Source: Maricaulis sp048268525
Lineage (GTDB): Bacteria; Pseudomonadota; Alphaproteobacteria; Caulobacterales; Maricaulaceae
NCBI RefSeq assembly: GCF_048268525.1
Contig: NZ_JBLWVH010000016.1
Coordinates: 1 to 64,000 of the forward strand
Reading direction: 5' to 3'
Length of the DNA: 64,000 bases
A program made the position numbers and the translations under genes. Below are positions 51,705 to 59,822 of this stretch, piece by piece. Position 1 is the first letter of the stretch; each line of letters starts with the position of its first letter. Under the pieces are notes generated by a model. The model did no database searches and was not told the DNA's origin. It saw nothing but the letters and a program-made list of their open reading frames with translations.

Positions 51705-51743
51705 CCGCGTGTCCAACAAGGATTAACAGCCGTTAACCCCGGC

Positions 51744-54700
51744 TCACTCGAGATTGAGCAGTTCCGGGTCACCGCCCTGCGCCGCGATGTTGATTGACAC
51801 CGTCCGCTCGCCGGCAAAACGGTGCAGATAGTGTGGCCCGCCCGCCTTGGGACCCGTGCCAGACAAGCCCTCTCCGCCAAATGGCTGGACCCCGACAACA
51901 GCGCCCACCATGTTGCGATTGACGTAGATATTGCCAGCCGGCACCAGCGACTGAATTTGCCTGTGGAAAGATGTCAGGCGTGAATGGATGCCGAGGGTCA
52001 GACCATAGCCCTTGTCGGCAAGCTCGGCGGCGATGGCCGACAATTCCTTGCGCTTGTAGCGGACGACGTGGAGAATCGGGCCGAACACCTCGCGCTCAAG
52101 CAGGTCCAGCGACGGCAGCTCGACCAGCGTCGGCCCGAAGAAGAAGCCGCTGTCGAACTTGTCGCCGACATCGATCTGCTTGATGATTTTCGCGCCGGCC
52201 TCCATGCGCTCGACATGGCGCAGCAGGATTTCGCGGGCCTCATTGTCGATCACCGGACCGACATCGGTTGCCGGATCGCTCGGATCGCCGATCTGCAACT
52301 CGTCCATCGCCCCGGCCAGCCCCTCGATGATCTCGTCAGCAGTGTCTTCCGGCAGGAAGATCACCCTCAGAGCCGAACACCGCTGACCGGCCGATCCGAA
52401 GGCCGAGTTGATCGCGTCGTCGATGACCTGCTCCTTCAGGGCGGTGGTATCGACGAACATGCCATTGAGACCCCCGGTTTCGGCAATCAGCGGGGCAATC
52501 GCGGTCTCACGGGCGGCCAGGGACCGATTGATCAGGCGCGCGACCTCGGTCGAACCGGTGAAGGCAACACCGGCGGTCCGGGGATCCGTGGTCAATGCTG
52601 CTCCAACGATCTCCCCGCGGCCCGGCAGGAGGTGCAACACGTCCGCTGGCAGACCGGCGGCATGAAACATCTTCACGGCCTCAAAGGCGATCAGCGGAGT
52701 CTGCTCGGCCGGTTTGGCCAGCACGGTATTGCCGGCCGCAAGGGCAGCGGCGATCTGGCCGGCGAAGATCGCCAGCGGGAAATTCCACGGGCTGATGGTG
52801 ACGAAGACACCCCGCCCCTTCATGCCCAGATGATTGGTCTCGCCCGCCGGACCCGGCAGCCGTACGGCGCTGTCGAATTCACGCTCGGCCTGAGCGGCAT
52901 AATAACGGCAGAAGTCGCCCGCCTCGCGCACTTCGGCGATGCCGTCGGCGAGGGTCTTGCCGGCCTCGACGGCCATGATCGCCAGCAGCCGGTCCATATC
53001 CGCTTCCATGGCATCGCCCATGGCCCGCAGGATGGCGCCGCGCGCCCGACCCCCGCGCTGGTCCCAGCCCGGCTGGGCGGCAACGGCACTGTCGAACGCG
53101 GTGTCGACATCTTCGACGGACGCGTCGACCACCGCTCCGACCTGGCGACTCATATCGACCGGTGACATCACCTGATGCGCGGCACCGTCGACCGCATGTC
53201 CGGCCACCAGGGGTGACGCCATCAGCTGGTCTTCGCGATTGAAAGCCTCCAGGGCCCGCGCAACGCGATTACGGGCCGTAGCCTGGGCCAGATCCAACCC
53301 GTCCGAGTTGGCCCGCTCCTCACCATAAAGATCGCGCGGCAGCGCGATCTTGGCATGACGGTCGATTGTCGCGGCCGCCTCGAACGGACCACCGGCGACC
53401 TGCTCGACCGGAACTTCGGGATCGAGGAAGGAGTGTACGAAAGAGGTGTTGGCGCCGTTCTCAAGCAGACGACGGACCAGATAAGGCAACAGGTCTTCAT
53501 GGCTGCCGACCGGCGCGTAGACCCGCACCGGTGTGTCAGGGTTCAGCTGACCGTCAGCCGCGTAGAGCGCATCCCCCATGCCGTGCAATCGCTGAAATTC
53601 GTAGGAGTCGACACCGGCCTGCTGCGCGAGTTCCCGCACGGCGGCCAACGAATGGGCGTTGTGGGTCGCAAACTGGCCATAGATCGCATCCGGCGCCCCC
53701 AGCATGACGCGGGCACAAACGAGATAGTTGAGGTCCGTCGCCGGCTTGGTGGTCCAGACCGGAAAGTCCGGCCAGCCATTCTGGTGGCCGAACTTGATCT
53801 CACTGTCCCAATAAGCGCCCTTGACCAGACGGACCATGAAGCGACGCTCGCTGGCCCGGCCCAGCTCGATCAGCGTCTCGATCACCTGGCGGGCGCGCTT
53901 CTGGTAGGCCTGCACCGCCAACCCAAGCCCGTTCCAGCCGGCCAGTTCCGGCGCGCGCGCCAGCTTGTCGAGCAGTTTCAGCGACAGGATCAGACGGTCG
54001 GATTCCTCGGCGTCGAGGCAGAAGCTGATATCATGCGACTTCGCCGCGACCGCCTGTTCGAGCACCAGCGGGTAAAGCTCTTCGAGCACCCGCTTTTCCT
54101 TCACCGCCAGATATTTGGGGTGCAGGGCGGAGAGCTTGACCGACACGCCATGCACGCGTTCGACCGGGCCCTCTTCGCGGGCCTTTCCAACTGCGGCAAT
54201 CGCTTCGAGATAGCGCTTGTGATAGCGCGCCGCGTCCTTGGCCGTGCGGGCGCCCTCGCCCAGCATGTCGAAGGAGCACAACTCACCTTCACCCTTCTTC
54301 GCGCGCTTGAGGCCTTCCTTGATGGTCCGCCCCAGCACGAATTCCTCACCCATGATGCCCATGGCACGGAAGACGGCGGCGCGAATTACCGGCTCGCCCA
54401 TTTTCTGGGTCAGCTTGCGCAGATAAGTGCCGGGGCTCTTTCGCGCCTCCGGTTCGACATCGATGATGTTTCCGGTCAGCATCAGCCCGATGGTCGAGGC
54501 GTTGACCAGCCAGCTCTCGGACCGCCCCATATGCTCCGACCAGGCGCCGTCCGAAATCCGTTCCGCGATAAGCTTGTCAGCAGTGGCCGCGTCAGGGACG
54601 CGCAGCAGTGCTTCGGCCAGGCACATGAGAGCGAGCCCCTCACGGTTGGACAGGGTGAACTCCTGCAGGAAGCTGTCCATCAGCCCGCGCGCCTTGGTGG

Positions 54701-54869
54701 TCTCGCGCGCAGTCCTGACCAGCTCGACCGCGGCATCACGCACGCGCGCCTGCGCCGCATCGTCCAGCCCGGTGGCCGCCGCCAGGTCGCGGACACTCGC
54801 CGTCTCGTCGGCGAATTTCACCGCATCAAGATCATCCCATCGCATCATGTCACGGGCCTGGACATTCAT
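51744..54869 (-). CDS. putA: Bifunctional proline dehydrogenase / P5C dehydrogenase, short form
   Basis: A 1041-residue PutA that oxidises proline to glutamate in two coupled steps. Residues about 60-510 hold the FAD-dependent PRODH barrel (GVSVKLSALHPKY, DAEESDRLILSLKLL, RMVRLVKGAYWD-like MVRLVKGAYWDSE, YEFQRLHGMG). Residues about 560-1010 are the NAD-dependent ALDH (ISPWNFPLAIFAGQIAAALA, FTGSTEVAR, ETGGLNGMFVDTTA, SAFGSAGQRCSALR with the catalytic Cys). There is no N-terminal ribbon-helix-helix DNA-binding domain, so this is not a self-regulating PutA. ATG 54869 follows GGGAG. Confidence 0.96.
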   Translation of the reverse strand: MNVQARDMMRWDDLDAVKFADETASVRDLAAATGLDDAAQARVRDAAVELVRTARETTKARGLMDSFLQEFTLSNREGLALMCLAEALLRVPDAATADKLIAERISDGAWSEHMGRSESWLVNASTIGLMLTGNIIDVEPEARKSPGTYLRKLTQKMGEPVIRAAVFRAMGIMGEEFVLGRTIKEGLKRAKKGEGELCSFDMLGEGARTAKDAARYHKRYLEAIAAVGKAREEGPVERVHGVSVKLSALHPKYLAVKEKRVLEELYPLVLEQAVAAKSHDISFCLDAEESDRLILSLKLLDKLARAPELAGWNGLGLAVQAYQKRARQVIETLIELGRASERRFMVRLVKGAYWDSEIKFGHQNGWPDFPVWTTKPATDLNYLVCARVMLGAPDAIYGQFATHNAHSLAAVRELAQQAGVDSYEFQRLHGMGDALYAADGQLNPDTPVRVYAPVGSHEDLLPYLVRRLLENGANTSFVHSFLDPEVPVEQVAGGPFEAAATIDRHAKIALPRDLYGEERANSDGLDLAQATARNRVARALEAFNREDQLMASPLVAGHAVDGAAHQVMSPVDMSRQVGAVVDASVEDVDTAFDSAVAAQPGWDQRGGRARGAILRAMGDAMEADMDRLLAIMAVEAGKTLADGIAEVREAGDFCRYYAAQAEREFDSAVRLPGPAGETNHLGMKGRGVFVTISPWNFPLAIFAGQIAAALAAGNTVLAKPAEQTPLIAFEAVKMFHAAGLPADVLHLLPGRGEIVGAALTTDPRTAGVAFTGSTEVARLINRSLAARETAIAPLIAETGGLNGMFVDTTALKEQVIDDAINSAFGSAGQRCSALRVIFLPEDTADEIIEGLAGAMDELQIGDPSDPATDVGPVIDNEAREILLRHVERMEAGAKIIKQIDVGDKFDSGFFFGPTLVELPSLDLLEREVFGPILHVVRYKRKELSAIAAELADKGYGLTLGIHSRLTSFHRQIQSLVPAGNIYVNRNMVGAVVGVQPFGGEGLSGTGPKAGGPHYLHRFAGERTVSINIAAQGGDPELLNLE

Positions 54870-55269
54870 GGCGGAAACTCCCTGTTGGGCAAGTGATTGG
54901 CGCGGACAATGGTATGGCGTTTTGACAAGAGCAAGCGAAGTCTTCCGCTCGTCTGTCTTCGCACTCACATCCCTTGGGCGGACCAAACAGCGAACGCCCT
55001 TCGTCTTCGAGACAAACATTGCGTGGCGACCGGTACAAGCCCGGCCTGATCACAAATTTCTTGCCCGCTAAACCGTCGCCGGCGACGAAGTCTCCCGGCT
55101 CGATGTTGCTGCTTTTCAGCCGCCCCGCCGGTCTACCGCTTTCTTCGCTTCAAGCTGCGGCATTCGCCGCTATGCTGACAGCTGACATTGCGGACCCGTT
55201 CCGCTACATCCGCAGCGCAACAACCGGACCTGCCCGGTGCTCCACGCGCCCGACCCGATACAGGATGCC
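54870..55269. other. 400-nt divergent region between putA and the glycosyltransferase
   Basis: No gene found. It contains a perfect 14-nt palindrome CGTCGCCGGCGACG (55074-55087) and a tandem TGACAGC/TGACATT pair at 55177-55190. A divergent Lrp/AsnC-type putR, common beside putA in alphaproteobacteria, is not present. Confidence 0.5.
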
Positions 55270-56442
55270 ATGACCGACGCCAACGAAACCCAGTCACCCG
55301 ACACCGATGCCGATCTGGACACGGAGGCCGACATCGACACCGGAAATGGCGGCGACGAACGACCGCAACGCATCATGCTGGTTACCGACGCCTGGGAGCC
55401 GCAGGTAAACGGGGTCGTGCGCACCCTGTCCCGTACCGTCGAGGAAGCCCGCGCCATGGGTCACCAGGTCGAGGTGATCCATCCCGGTCTCGGCTACAAG
55501 ACCATTCCCATGCCGACCTATCCGGAGATCAAGCTGGCGCTGGGCGCCCGCAAGGATATCGCGCAGCGCTTCAAGGCCTTTGAGCCGGAAGCCATCCACA
55601 TCGCCACGGAAGGACCGCTGGGCATGGCGGCGCGGCGCATCTGCGTGAAGTGGAAACTGCCTTTCACCACCAGCTACCACACCAAATACCCTGAATACAT
55701 CAATGCCCGCTTCCCCTTCATCCCGGTCGGCCTGGGCTATGCCTTCATGCGCTGGTTCCACAATGCCTCGGGCCGGGTGATGGTCACGACGCCGTCGATG
55801 CGTGACGATCTCGCCGGACGCGGCTTCAAGAATCTCACTGCCTGGGCGCGCGGTGTCGATGTCGACCTGTTCAATCCCGACAAGCGCTTCATCGGCGGCG
55901 AAGATGTCTATGCTGGCCTTGAACGTCCGATCTACGTCAATGTCGGCCGGATCGCGGTCGAGAAGAATATCGAAACCTTCCTCAAGCTCGACCTGCCTGG
56001 CACCAAGGTGGTTGTCGGTGACGGTCCGCAGCGCGAAGAATTGCAGGAACGCTATCCCGACGCCGTCTTCCCGGGGCCGAAATTCGGCCCCGAGCTGGCG
56101 CGCTGGTTTGCCGATGCCGACGTCTTCGTCTTCCCCAGCTGGACCGACACTTTCGGCCTGGTCAATCTGGAAGCGATGGGGTGCGGCACCCCGGTCGCGG
56201 CCTTCCCGGCGCACGGGCCCAAGGACATCATTCCCGGTTCGGGCGGTGGCTTCATCAATGACGACCTGCGCCAGGCCTGCCTGGACTGCCTCGAGATCGA
56301 CCGCGCAGCGCCGCGCGCCCATGCCGAGAAACACTCCTGGCGACAGTGCGCGATCGACTTCATTACCAATCTCACCCCGCACCCCAAACCCGAACGCCGC
56401 CGCTTCTGGCGCCGCCTGCGCAAGCGCAAGACGCTGTACTAG
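55270..56442 (+). CDS. GT4-family glycosyltransferase
   Basis: A 390-residue GT-B glycosyltransferase. An acidic N-terminal tail (about 1-30) precedes RIMLVTDAWEPQVNGVVRTL, then the acceptor-side EGPLGMAARRI with PFTTSYHTKYPEY, and the donor-side VNVGRIAVEKNIETFL and SWTDTFGLVNLEAMGCGTPV, which carries the EX7E pair. The closest types are the retaining GT4 enzymes for glycolipids (MgtA/SqdX/DGDG-like). The C-terminus ends in a very basic RRRFWRRLRKRK, suggesting peripheral membrane binding. The start has AGGA upstream. Confidence 0.88.
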   Translation: MTDANETQSPDTDADLDTEADIDTGNGGDERPQRIMLVTDAWEPQVNGVVRTLSRTVEEARAMGHQVEVIHPGLGYKTIPMPTYPEIKLALGARKDIAQRFKAFEPEAIHIATEGPLGMAARRICVKWKLPFTTSYHTKYPEYINARFPFIPVGLGYAFMRWFHNASGRVMVTTPSMRDDLAGRGFKNLTAWARGVDVDLFNPDKRFIGGEDVYAGLERPIYVNVGRIAVEKNIETFLKLDLPGTKVVVGDGPQREELQERYPDAVFPGPKFGPELARWFADADVFVFPSWTDTFGLVNLEAMGCGTPVAAFPAHGPKDIIPGSGGGFINDDLRQACLDCLEIDRAAPRAHAEKHSWRQCAIDFITNLTPHPKPERRRFWRRLRKRKTLY

Positions 56443-56445
56443 GGG

Positions 56446-56679
56446 TCAGTCGCCGTCCCGGTCCAGGTCCGCTGAATCGATCTCATAGTCGAGAATGTCA
56501 GCGGGCTTGCATTCGAGCACCAGGCAGAGCCGGGACAGGGTGTCAAAGCGGACTCCTCGCACATGTCCGCGTCGCAGCAGCGACAGCTGGGTTTCGGATA
56601 TGCCGATCTGTTCGGCGACATCGCGAGCGCGCACCTGTCTTCGGGCGAGGACAAGGTCAAGTGTGACGCGGACCGGCAT
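56446..56679 (-). CDS. XRE-family HTH regulator paired with DUF2975
   Basis: A 77-residue Cro/C1-type protein (LVLARRQVRARDVAEQIGIS, then LSLLRRGHVRGVRFDTLSRL and CLVLECKPADILDYE). This tiny YozG-like form typically travels with a DUF2975 membrane protein, and here the two genes overlap by one base (TGATG). It is probably an autoregulator of the pair. Confidence 0.9.
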   Translation of the reverse strand: MPVRVTLDLVLARRQVRARDVAEQIGISETQLSLLRRGHVRGVRFDTLSRLCLVLECKPADILDYEIDSADLDRDGD

Positions 56680-57143
56680 CAGACGAATCCGTCCAGATGC
56701 GCCTTCATCACCGCCGCGCGACGCGCCAGCAAGACCAGCGCCAACCCCACGAGCGCGATCGCCAGCGCATTAACATCAAGCGCGAACTCAACTCCGCGCA
56801 TCTGCGTAAAACCATTGCCGATCAGGTAGATGAGGCCCGGCTGAACAATCACAACTGCCACCGCACCCAGCATCAGGGACGCGCCCATCGCCTGAAGACC
56901 CCGGATCATCGCCTCGTCGAACGCATTCCCCCGGTCGAGATCGGCGAGGACATTGGCAACGGACCACACAGCCCACAGAAAGAAGGCCGGCGCAATCAGG
57001 CCAACCAGTCCAGCGGCCATCCGGGTGCCCACCCCGGGCCCCGGTGATGACAGGGCCGACAGATCGACCTGGCCAGCGAACAGGACGAGCCCGAGCCCGC
57101 AGACGCCGACGCGAATGAGAAGCGGGGTGGATGGATTTGGCAT
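56679..57143 (-). CDS. DUF2975 membrane protein
   Basis: A 154-residue protein with four membrane helices (about 8-25, 40-63, 88-108, 125-145) and the DUF2975 signature LADLDRGNAFDEAMIRGLQAMG in the central loop. It starts at ATG 57143, behind GGAGG. The family has no assigned function but is consistently next to YozG-like regulators. The upstream AT-rich stretch contains TTAG-GTTTTAG-TTAA (57187-57201), a CtrA-like sequence. Confidence 0.88.
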   Translation of the reverse strand: MPNPSTPLLIRVGVCGLGLVLFAGQVDLSALSSPGPGVGTRMAAGLVGLIAPAFFLWAVWSVANVLADLDRGNAFDEAMIRGLQAMGASLMLGAVAVVIVQPGLIYLIGNGFTQMRGVEFALDVNALAIALVGLALVLLARRAAVMKAHLDGFV

Positions 57144-57214
57144 GCGAAACCTCCTCGCAGAAAATTTAATCCGGAGGTCAATTTATTTAGGTTTTAGTTA
57201 AAATCAATCTACAA

Positions 57215-57249
57215 ACAAAAAAGGGGGGCGGCACTAGGGCCGCCCCCTT
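57215..57249 (-). terminator. Intrinsic terminator after pstS
   Basis: AAGGGGGCGGC pairs with GCCGCCCCCCTT around a short CTAG-containing loop and is followed by TTTT on the minus strand. It lies 22 nt after the pstS stop. Confidence 0.9.
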
Positions 57250-57271
57250 GATAGCAATCGAGAAGCGAGAC

Positions 57272-58327
57272 CTATTCCGGCGACTGCGTCATTGCGGTCA
57301 GGTTGACGGCGGCGTCGCGGGTGGCGTCGCGTTCGGCGTCGGGCAGCGGGATCAGGCCGCGGTCTGTGAGATAGCCGAACTCACCCCAGGAATCCTCGGA
57401 GGTGAACTCCTCGACATAGCCGGCCAGGCCCGGAATGATCGCCGCATGCTGGTTCTTCACATAGAAGAAGAGCGAGCGGGAGACCGGATAGCTGCCGTCA
57501 GCGATATTCTCGAATTCCGGTGCGACGCCGTCGATCGAGACCGCCGAGATGCGGTCGGAGTTCTGGTCGAGGAAGGAAAAGCCGAAGACTCCAAAGGCGG
57601 TCGGCGTGTTGACCAGGGTCTGGACGATCGCATTGTCGTTTTCGCCGGCATCGATCCAGGCGCCGTCCTCACGGATGCGGCTGGCGATCTGCTCGAAACG
57701 GTCTCGGTCAATGTCGCGCAGCGCGTCCATGCAGGCGATGTGGCGGGCGCCATCCTGCAGGGCCAGCTCGACAAAGGCGTCACGGGTGCCCGAGGTCGGC
57801 GGCGGGCCGAAGACTTCAATACGCTGACGCGGCAGCGACGGGTCAATGTCCGACCAGCGCGTGTTCGGGTTGGGAATGAAGCTGGAACAGCTGTCATCGG
57901 CCGGGACTTCGGCGGCCAGGGCAAGCCAGACCTGATCGAGGGTCATGTCGACATCAGCCGCACCGCGATCGGCCGCACCGATGACAATGCCGTCAAAACC
58001 GATCCGCACTTCGGTGATCTCGCGCACGCCGTTTTGCTGGCAGCGCTCATATTCCGAGCCGCGCATGCGGCGCGAAGCGTTGACGATGTCCGGATGCTCG
58101 GTGCCGACACCGGAACAGAACAGGCGCAGACCGCCGCCCGAGCCGGTCGATTCGACCACCGGGGTCGGCTGTCCGGTCTTGGCACCGAAGCTTTCGGCCA
58201 CAGCCGTCGAGAAAGGGAATACGGTCGAAGAGCCGACAATGCGGATCTGTTCACGCTGTTGCGCCTCGGCGCCACCAGCGATCGCCACGACCGCGAGGGC
58301 GGCGGCGAGTTGAGCCTGGAGTTTCAT
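57272..58327 (-). CDS. pstS: PstS-like phosphate-binding protein
   Basis: A 351-residue periplasmic phosphate-binding protein. A signal peptide (cleavage near GGAEAQQ) is followed by IRIVGSSTVFPFSTAVAESF, the VESTGSGGGLRLFCSG ligand loop, DIVNASRRMRGSE and the FGPPPTSGTRDAFVEL hinge, all in the PstS pattern. A Cys pair (CSG and CQQ; also CSSF and CMDA) suggests disulfides. pstC, pstA and pstB are not in the window. The gene is 57 nt downstream of the porin, so the two are probably one operon. Confidence 0.93.
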   Translation of the reverse strand: MKLQAQLAAALAVVAIAGGAEAQQREQIRIVGSSTVFPFSTAVAESFGAKTGQPTPVVESTGSGGGLRLFCSGVGTEHPDIVNASRRMRGSEYERCQQNGVREITEVRIGFDGIVIGAADRGAADVDMTLDQVWLALAAEVPADDSCSSFIPNPNTRWSDIDPSLPRQRIEVFGPPPTSGTRDAFVELALQDGARHIACMDALRDIDRDRFEQIASRIREDGAWIDAGENDNAIVQTLVNTPTAFGVFGFSFLDQNSDRISAVSIDGVAPEFENIADGSYPVSRSLFFYVKNQHAAIIPGLAGYVEEFTSEDSWGEFGYLTDRGLIPLPDAERDATRDAAVNLTAMTQSPE

Positions 58328-58384
58328 GTCTTCAATTCCTTGCTACCAAACGATGCGGGCACGGCCAGGCCGGGCCCGGGTTGA

Positions 58385-59602
58385 TCAGAAATCCCATTGC
58401 AGTCGAAGCTGTGCGCCCGACACGTCGGTGTCGGCTGCGCCCGGGACTGAAAGGCTGCCGTCGACGAGGTTGGCCATGATGCGAACATGGTCTTCCAGAT
58501 ACCAGTTCACGCCGAGGGTCCAATTGGTGAGTTCGCCCGCGGCGACACTGTCGAGGTCGGCGCGATCATAGCGCACCGCGACCTCCCAGGCACCGGGTCC
58601 GCCTTCGGAGACGGTGGTGGCGGGACGCGTGCGACCAAACTTGCCCGAGCCGGCCGAATAGGAGCGGCTTTCCCCGGTGAGAAACCAGCCCATGCTGGCG
58701 TATTGCGTGTTGAAGTCGGGATCGCCAGCCGGGCCGTCCAGCGACATGTCCATCCACTCCGCCTCGGCGTGAAAGGGGCCATTGATGACGGCAGCTTCCA
58801 GTCCCCAGAATAAAGAAGTTTCAGCTTCGCCCAGCGGACGACCGGGACGGAAATCGGCGGTGACGACGCGATCCGTAATGTGGGTCTGCGGGCGGACACG
58901 GACACGGGTGCCGGCATCGCCATAATCAAGATGACGCACCGAGGCGCCCAGATGCACCGTGGCCTCACCACGCGTGAAGGTCCGCGTCGCACGGGCCGCG
59001 ATGGCCGAGCTGTCATCCAGCTCCAGAGAGTCCGACAGGTCGCCCGGCCGGCCGCCAAAGACACCGGCGCTGAGGCTGTAATTGCTTCCCGAGCGGACCA
59101 GCGTCGCCCCGACACGACGATCGAGGCCGAACAGGTCCGTGCCCAGTCCGCGCTCCATATATGAAATGTAGCGCGAGGAGGTCTGCTCATCGAGCGAATT
59201 GGGAGTCTTCATGTGGCCGATCTTGAAGTCGAACCCCTCCAGATCGAAGGTCAGGTAAACGTCGTTGGCGGCGATCGCCTCATTGATCCAGTCGAATTCG
59301 GCGACATAATCGATACCGTTAAACGTACCGGTGACACCCAGGCGGGCCGTCCTGATCTCGCTGTCGGAATAGCTGGTGCCGACCGCGCCGGTCTCGAAAT
59401 CGATATCGCCATAGTCCAGATAGACACGGCCCCGGAAGGTGAAGCTGTTGCCGCTGGCCGGATCCGACCAGGACGGCACACCGTCAAACTCCCATCCGCC
59501 CGTCTCCTGGGCGGAAGCATTGGCAGTGGCGATGAGGGCAGCGCTGGCAGCCAAGAGGGTGCTCGCAAGAAAACGTCGGGTCACGATGGCAATCCTGATC
59601 AT
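58385..59602 (-). CDS. OprP/OprO-like phosphate-selective porin
   Basis: A 405-residue outer-membrane porin. It has a signal peptide (cleavage near TANASAQ), then FTFRGRVYLDYGDIDFETG, ARLGVTGTFNGIDYVAEFDW, VYLTFDLEGFDFKIGHMKTPNSLDEQTSSRYI (the OprP/O signature) and GLGTDLFGLDRRVG. The last strand ends QLRLQWDF. OprP-type trimeric porins pass anions such as phosphate. Next to pstS and a phosphate ABC importer, phosphate is the best assignment. ATG 59602 starts directly before the signal. Confidence 0.92.
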   Translation of the reverse strand: MIRIAIVTRRFLASTLLAASAALIATANASAQETGGWEFDGVPSWSDPASGNSFTFRGRVYLDYGDIDFETGAVGTSYSDSEIRTARLGVTGTFNGIDYVAEFDWINEAIAANDVYLTFDLEGFDFKIGHMKTPNSLDEQTSSRYISYMERGLGTDLFGLDRRVGATLVRSGSNYSLSAGVFGGRPGDLSDSLELDDSSAIAARATRTFTRGEATVHLGASVRHLDYGDAGTRVRVRPQTHITDRVVTADFRPGRPLGEAETSLFWGLEAAVINGPFHAEAEWMDMSLDGPAGDPDFNTQYASMGWFLTGESRSYSAGSGKFGRTRPATTVSEGGPGAWEVAVRYDRADLDSVAAGELTNWTLGVNWYLEDHVRIMANLVDGSLSVPGAADTDVSGAQLRLQWDF

Positions 59603-59617
59603 CAGGACACCGCTCTG

Positions 59618-59647
59618 ATTAGCTGCGCTATAGGCAGAATGTGTCAA
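59618..59647 (-). promoter_or_regulatory. Candidate promoter of the oprP-pstS operon
   Basis: TTGACA (59647-59642) and GCTAAT (59623-59618) on the minus strand are 18 bases apart, 16-45 nt before the porin start. With a full -35 it can work without PhoB, although Pho-like repeats lie further upstream. Confidence 0.45.
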
Positions 59648-59711
59648 AGGGGCGTCGGTTGAGTGAAGCTTTTGCTACAGTTTCGCTATTTCGCGAAAAC
59701 TCGTACTTCGA

Positions 59712-59744
59712 CTCGATGACAGTTTTGCTACGGCTCGATGACAC
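59712..59744 (-). promoter_or_regulatory. 11-nt phased Pho-box-like repeats upstream of the porin
   Basis: On the minus strand GTGTCATCGAG (59744-59734) and CTGTCATCGAG (59722-59712) are exactly 22 nt apart, with an intervening CCGTAGCAAAA, that is, three 11-nt units. PhoB binds 11-nt direct repeats of the CTGTCAT type. They lie about 65-100 nt upstream of the -35. Confidence 0.5.
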
Positions 59745-59769
59745 CTTTGTTGCAATCGCCGGCGACCAC

Positions 59770-59804
59770 AAAAAAGCCCGGGACGCCAGCGCCCCGGGCT
59801 TTCT
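59770..59804 (-). terminator. Intrinsic terminator of the phnC-phnDE operon
   Basis: AAAGCCCGGGGCGC folds back on GCGTCCCGGGCTTTTTT on the minus strand, 20 nt after the fusion gene's stop. It separates this operon from the porin operon. Confidence 0.92.
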
Positions 59805-59822
59805 TCGATTATCCCCGTAAAA

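Noticed and set aside
53355..54896. 513-codon open frame on the plus strand
   Set aside because: Antisense to putA, whose motifs are unmistakable; composition is typical of a reverse-strand shadow.
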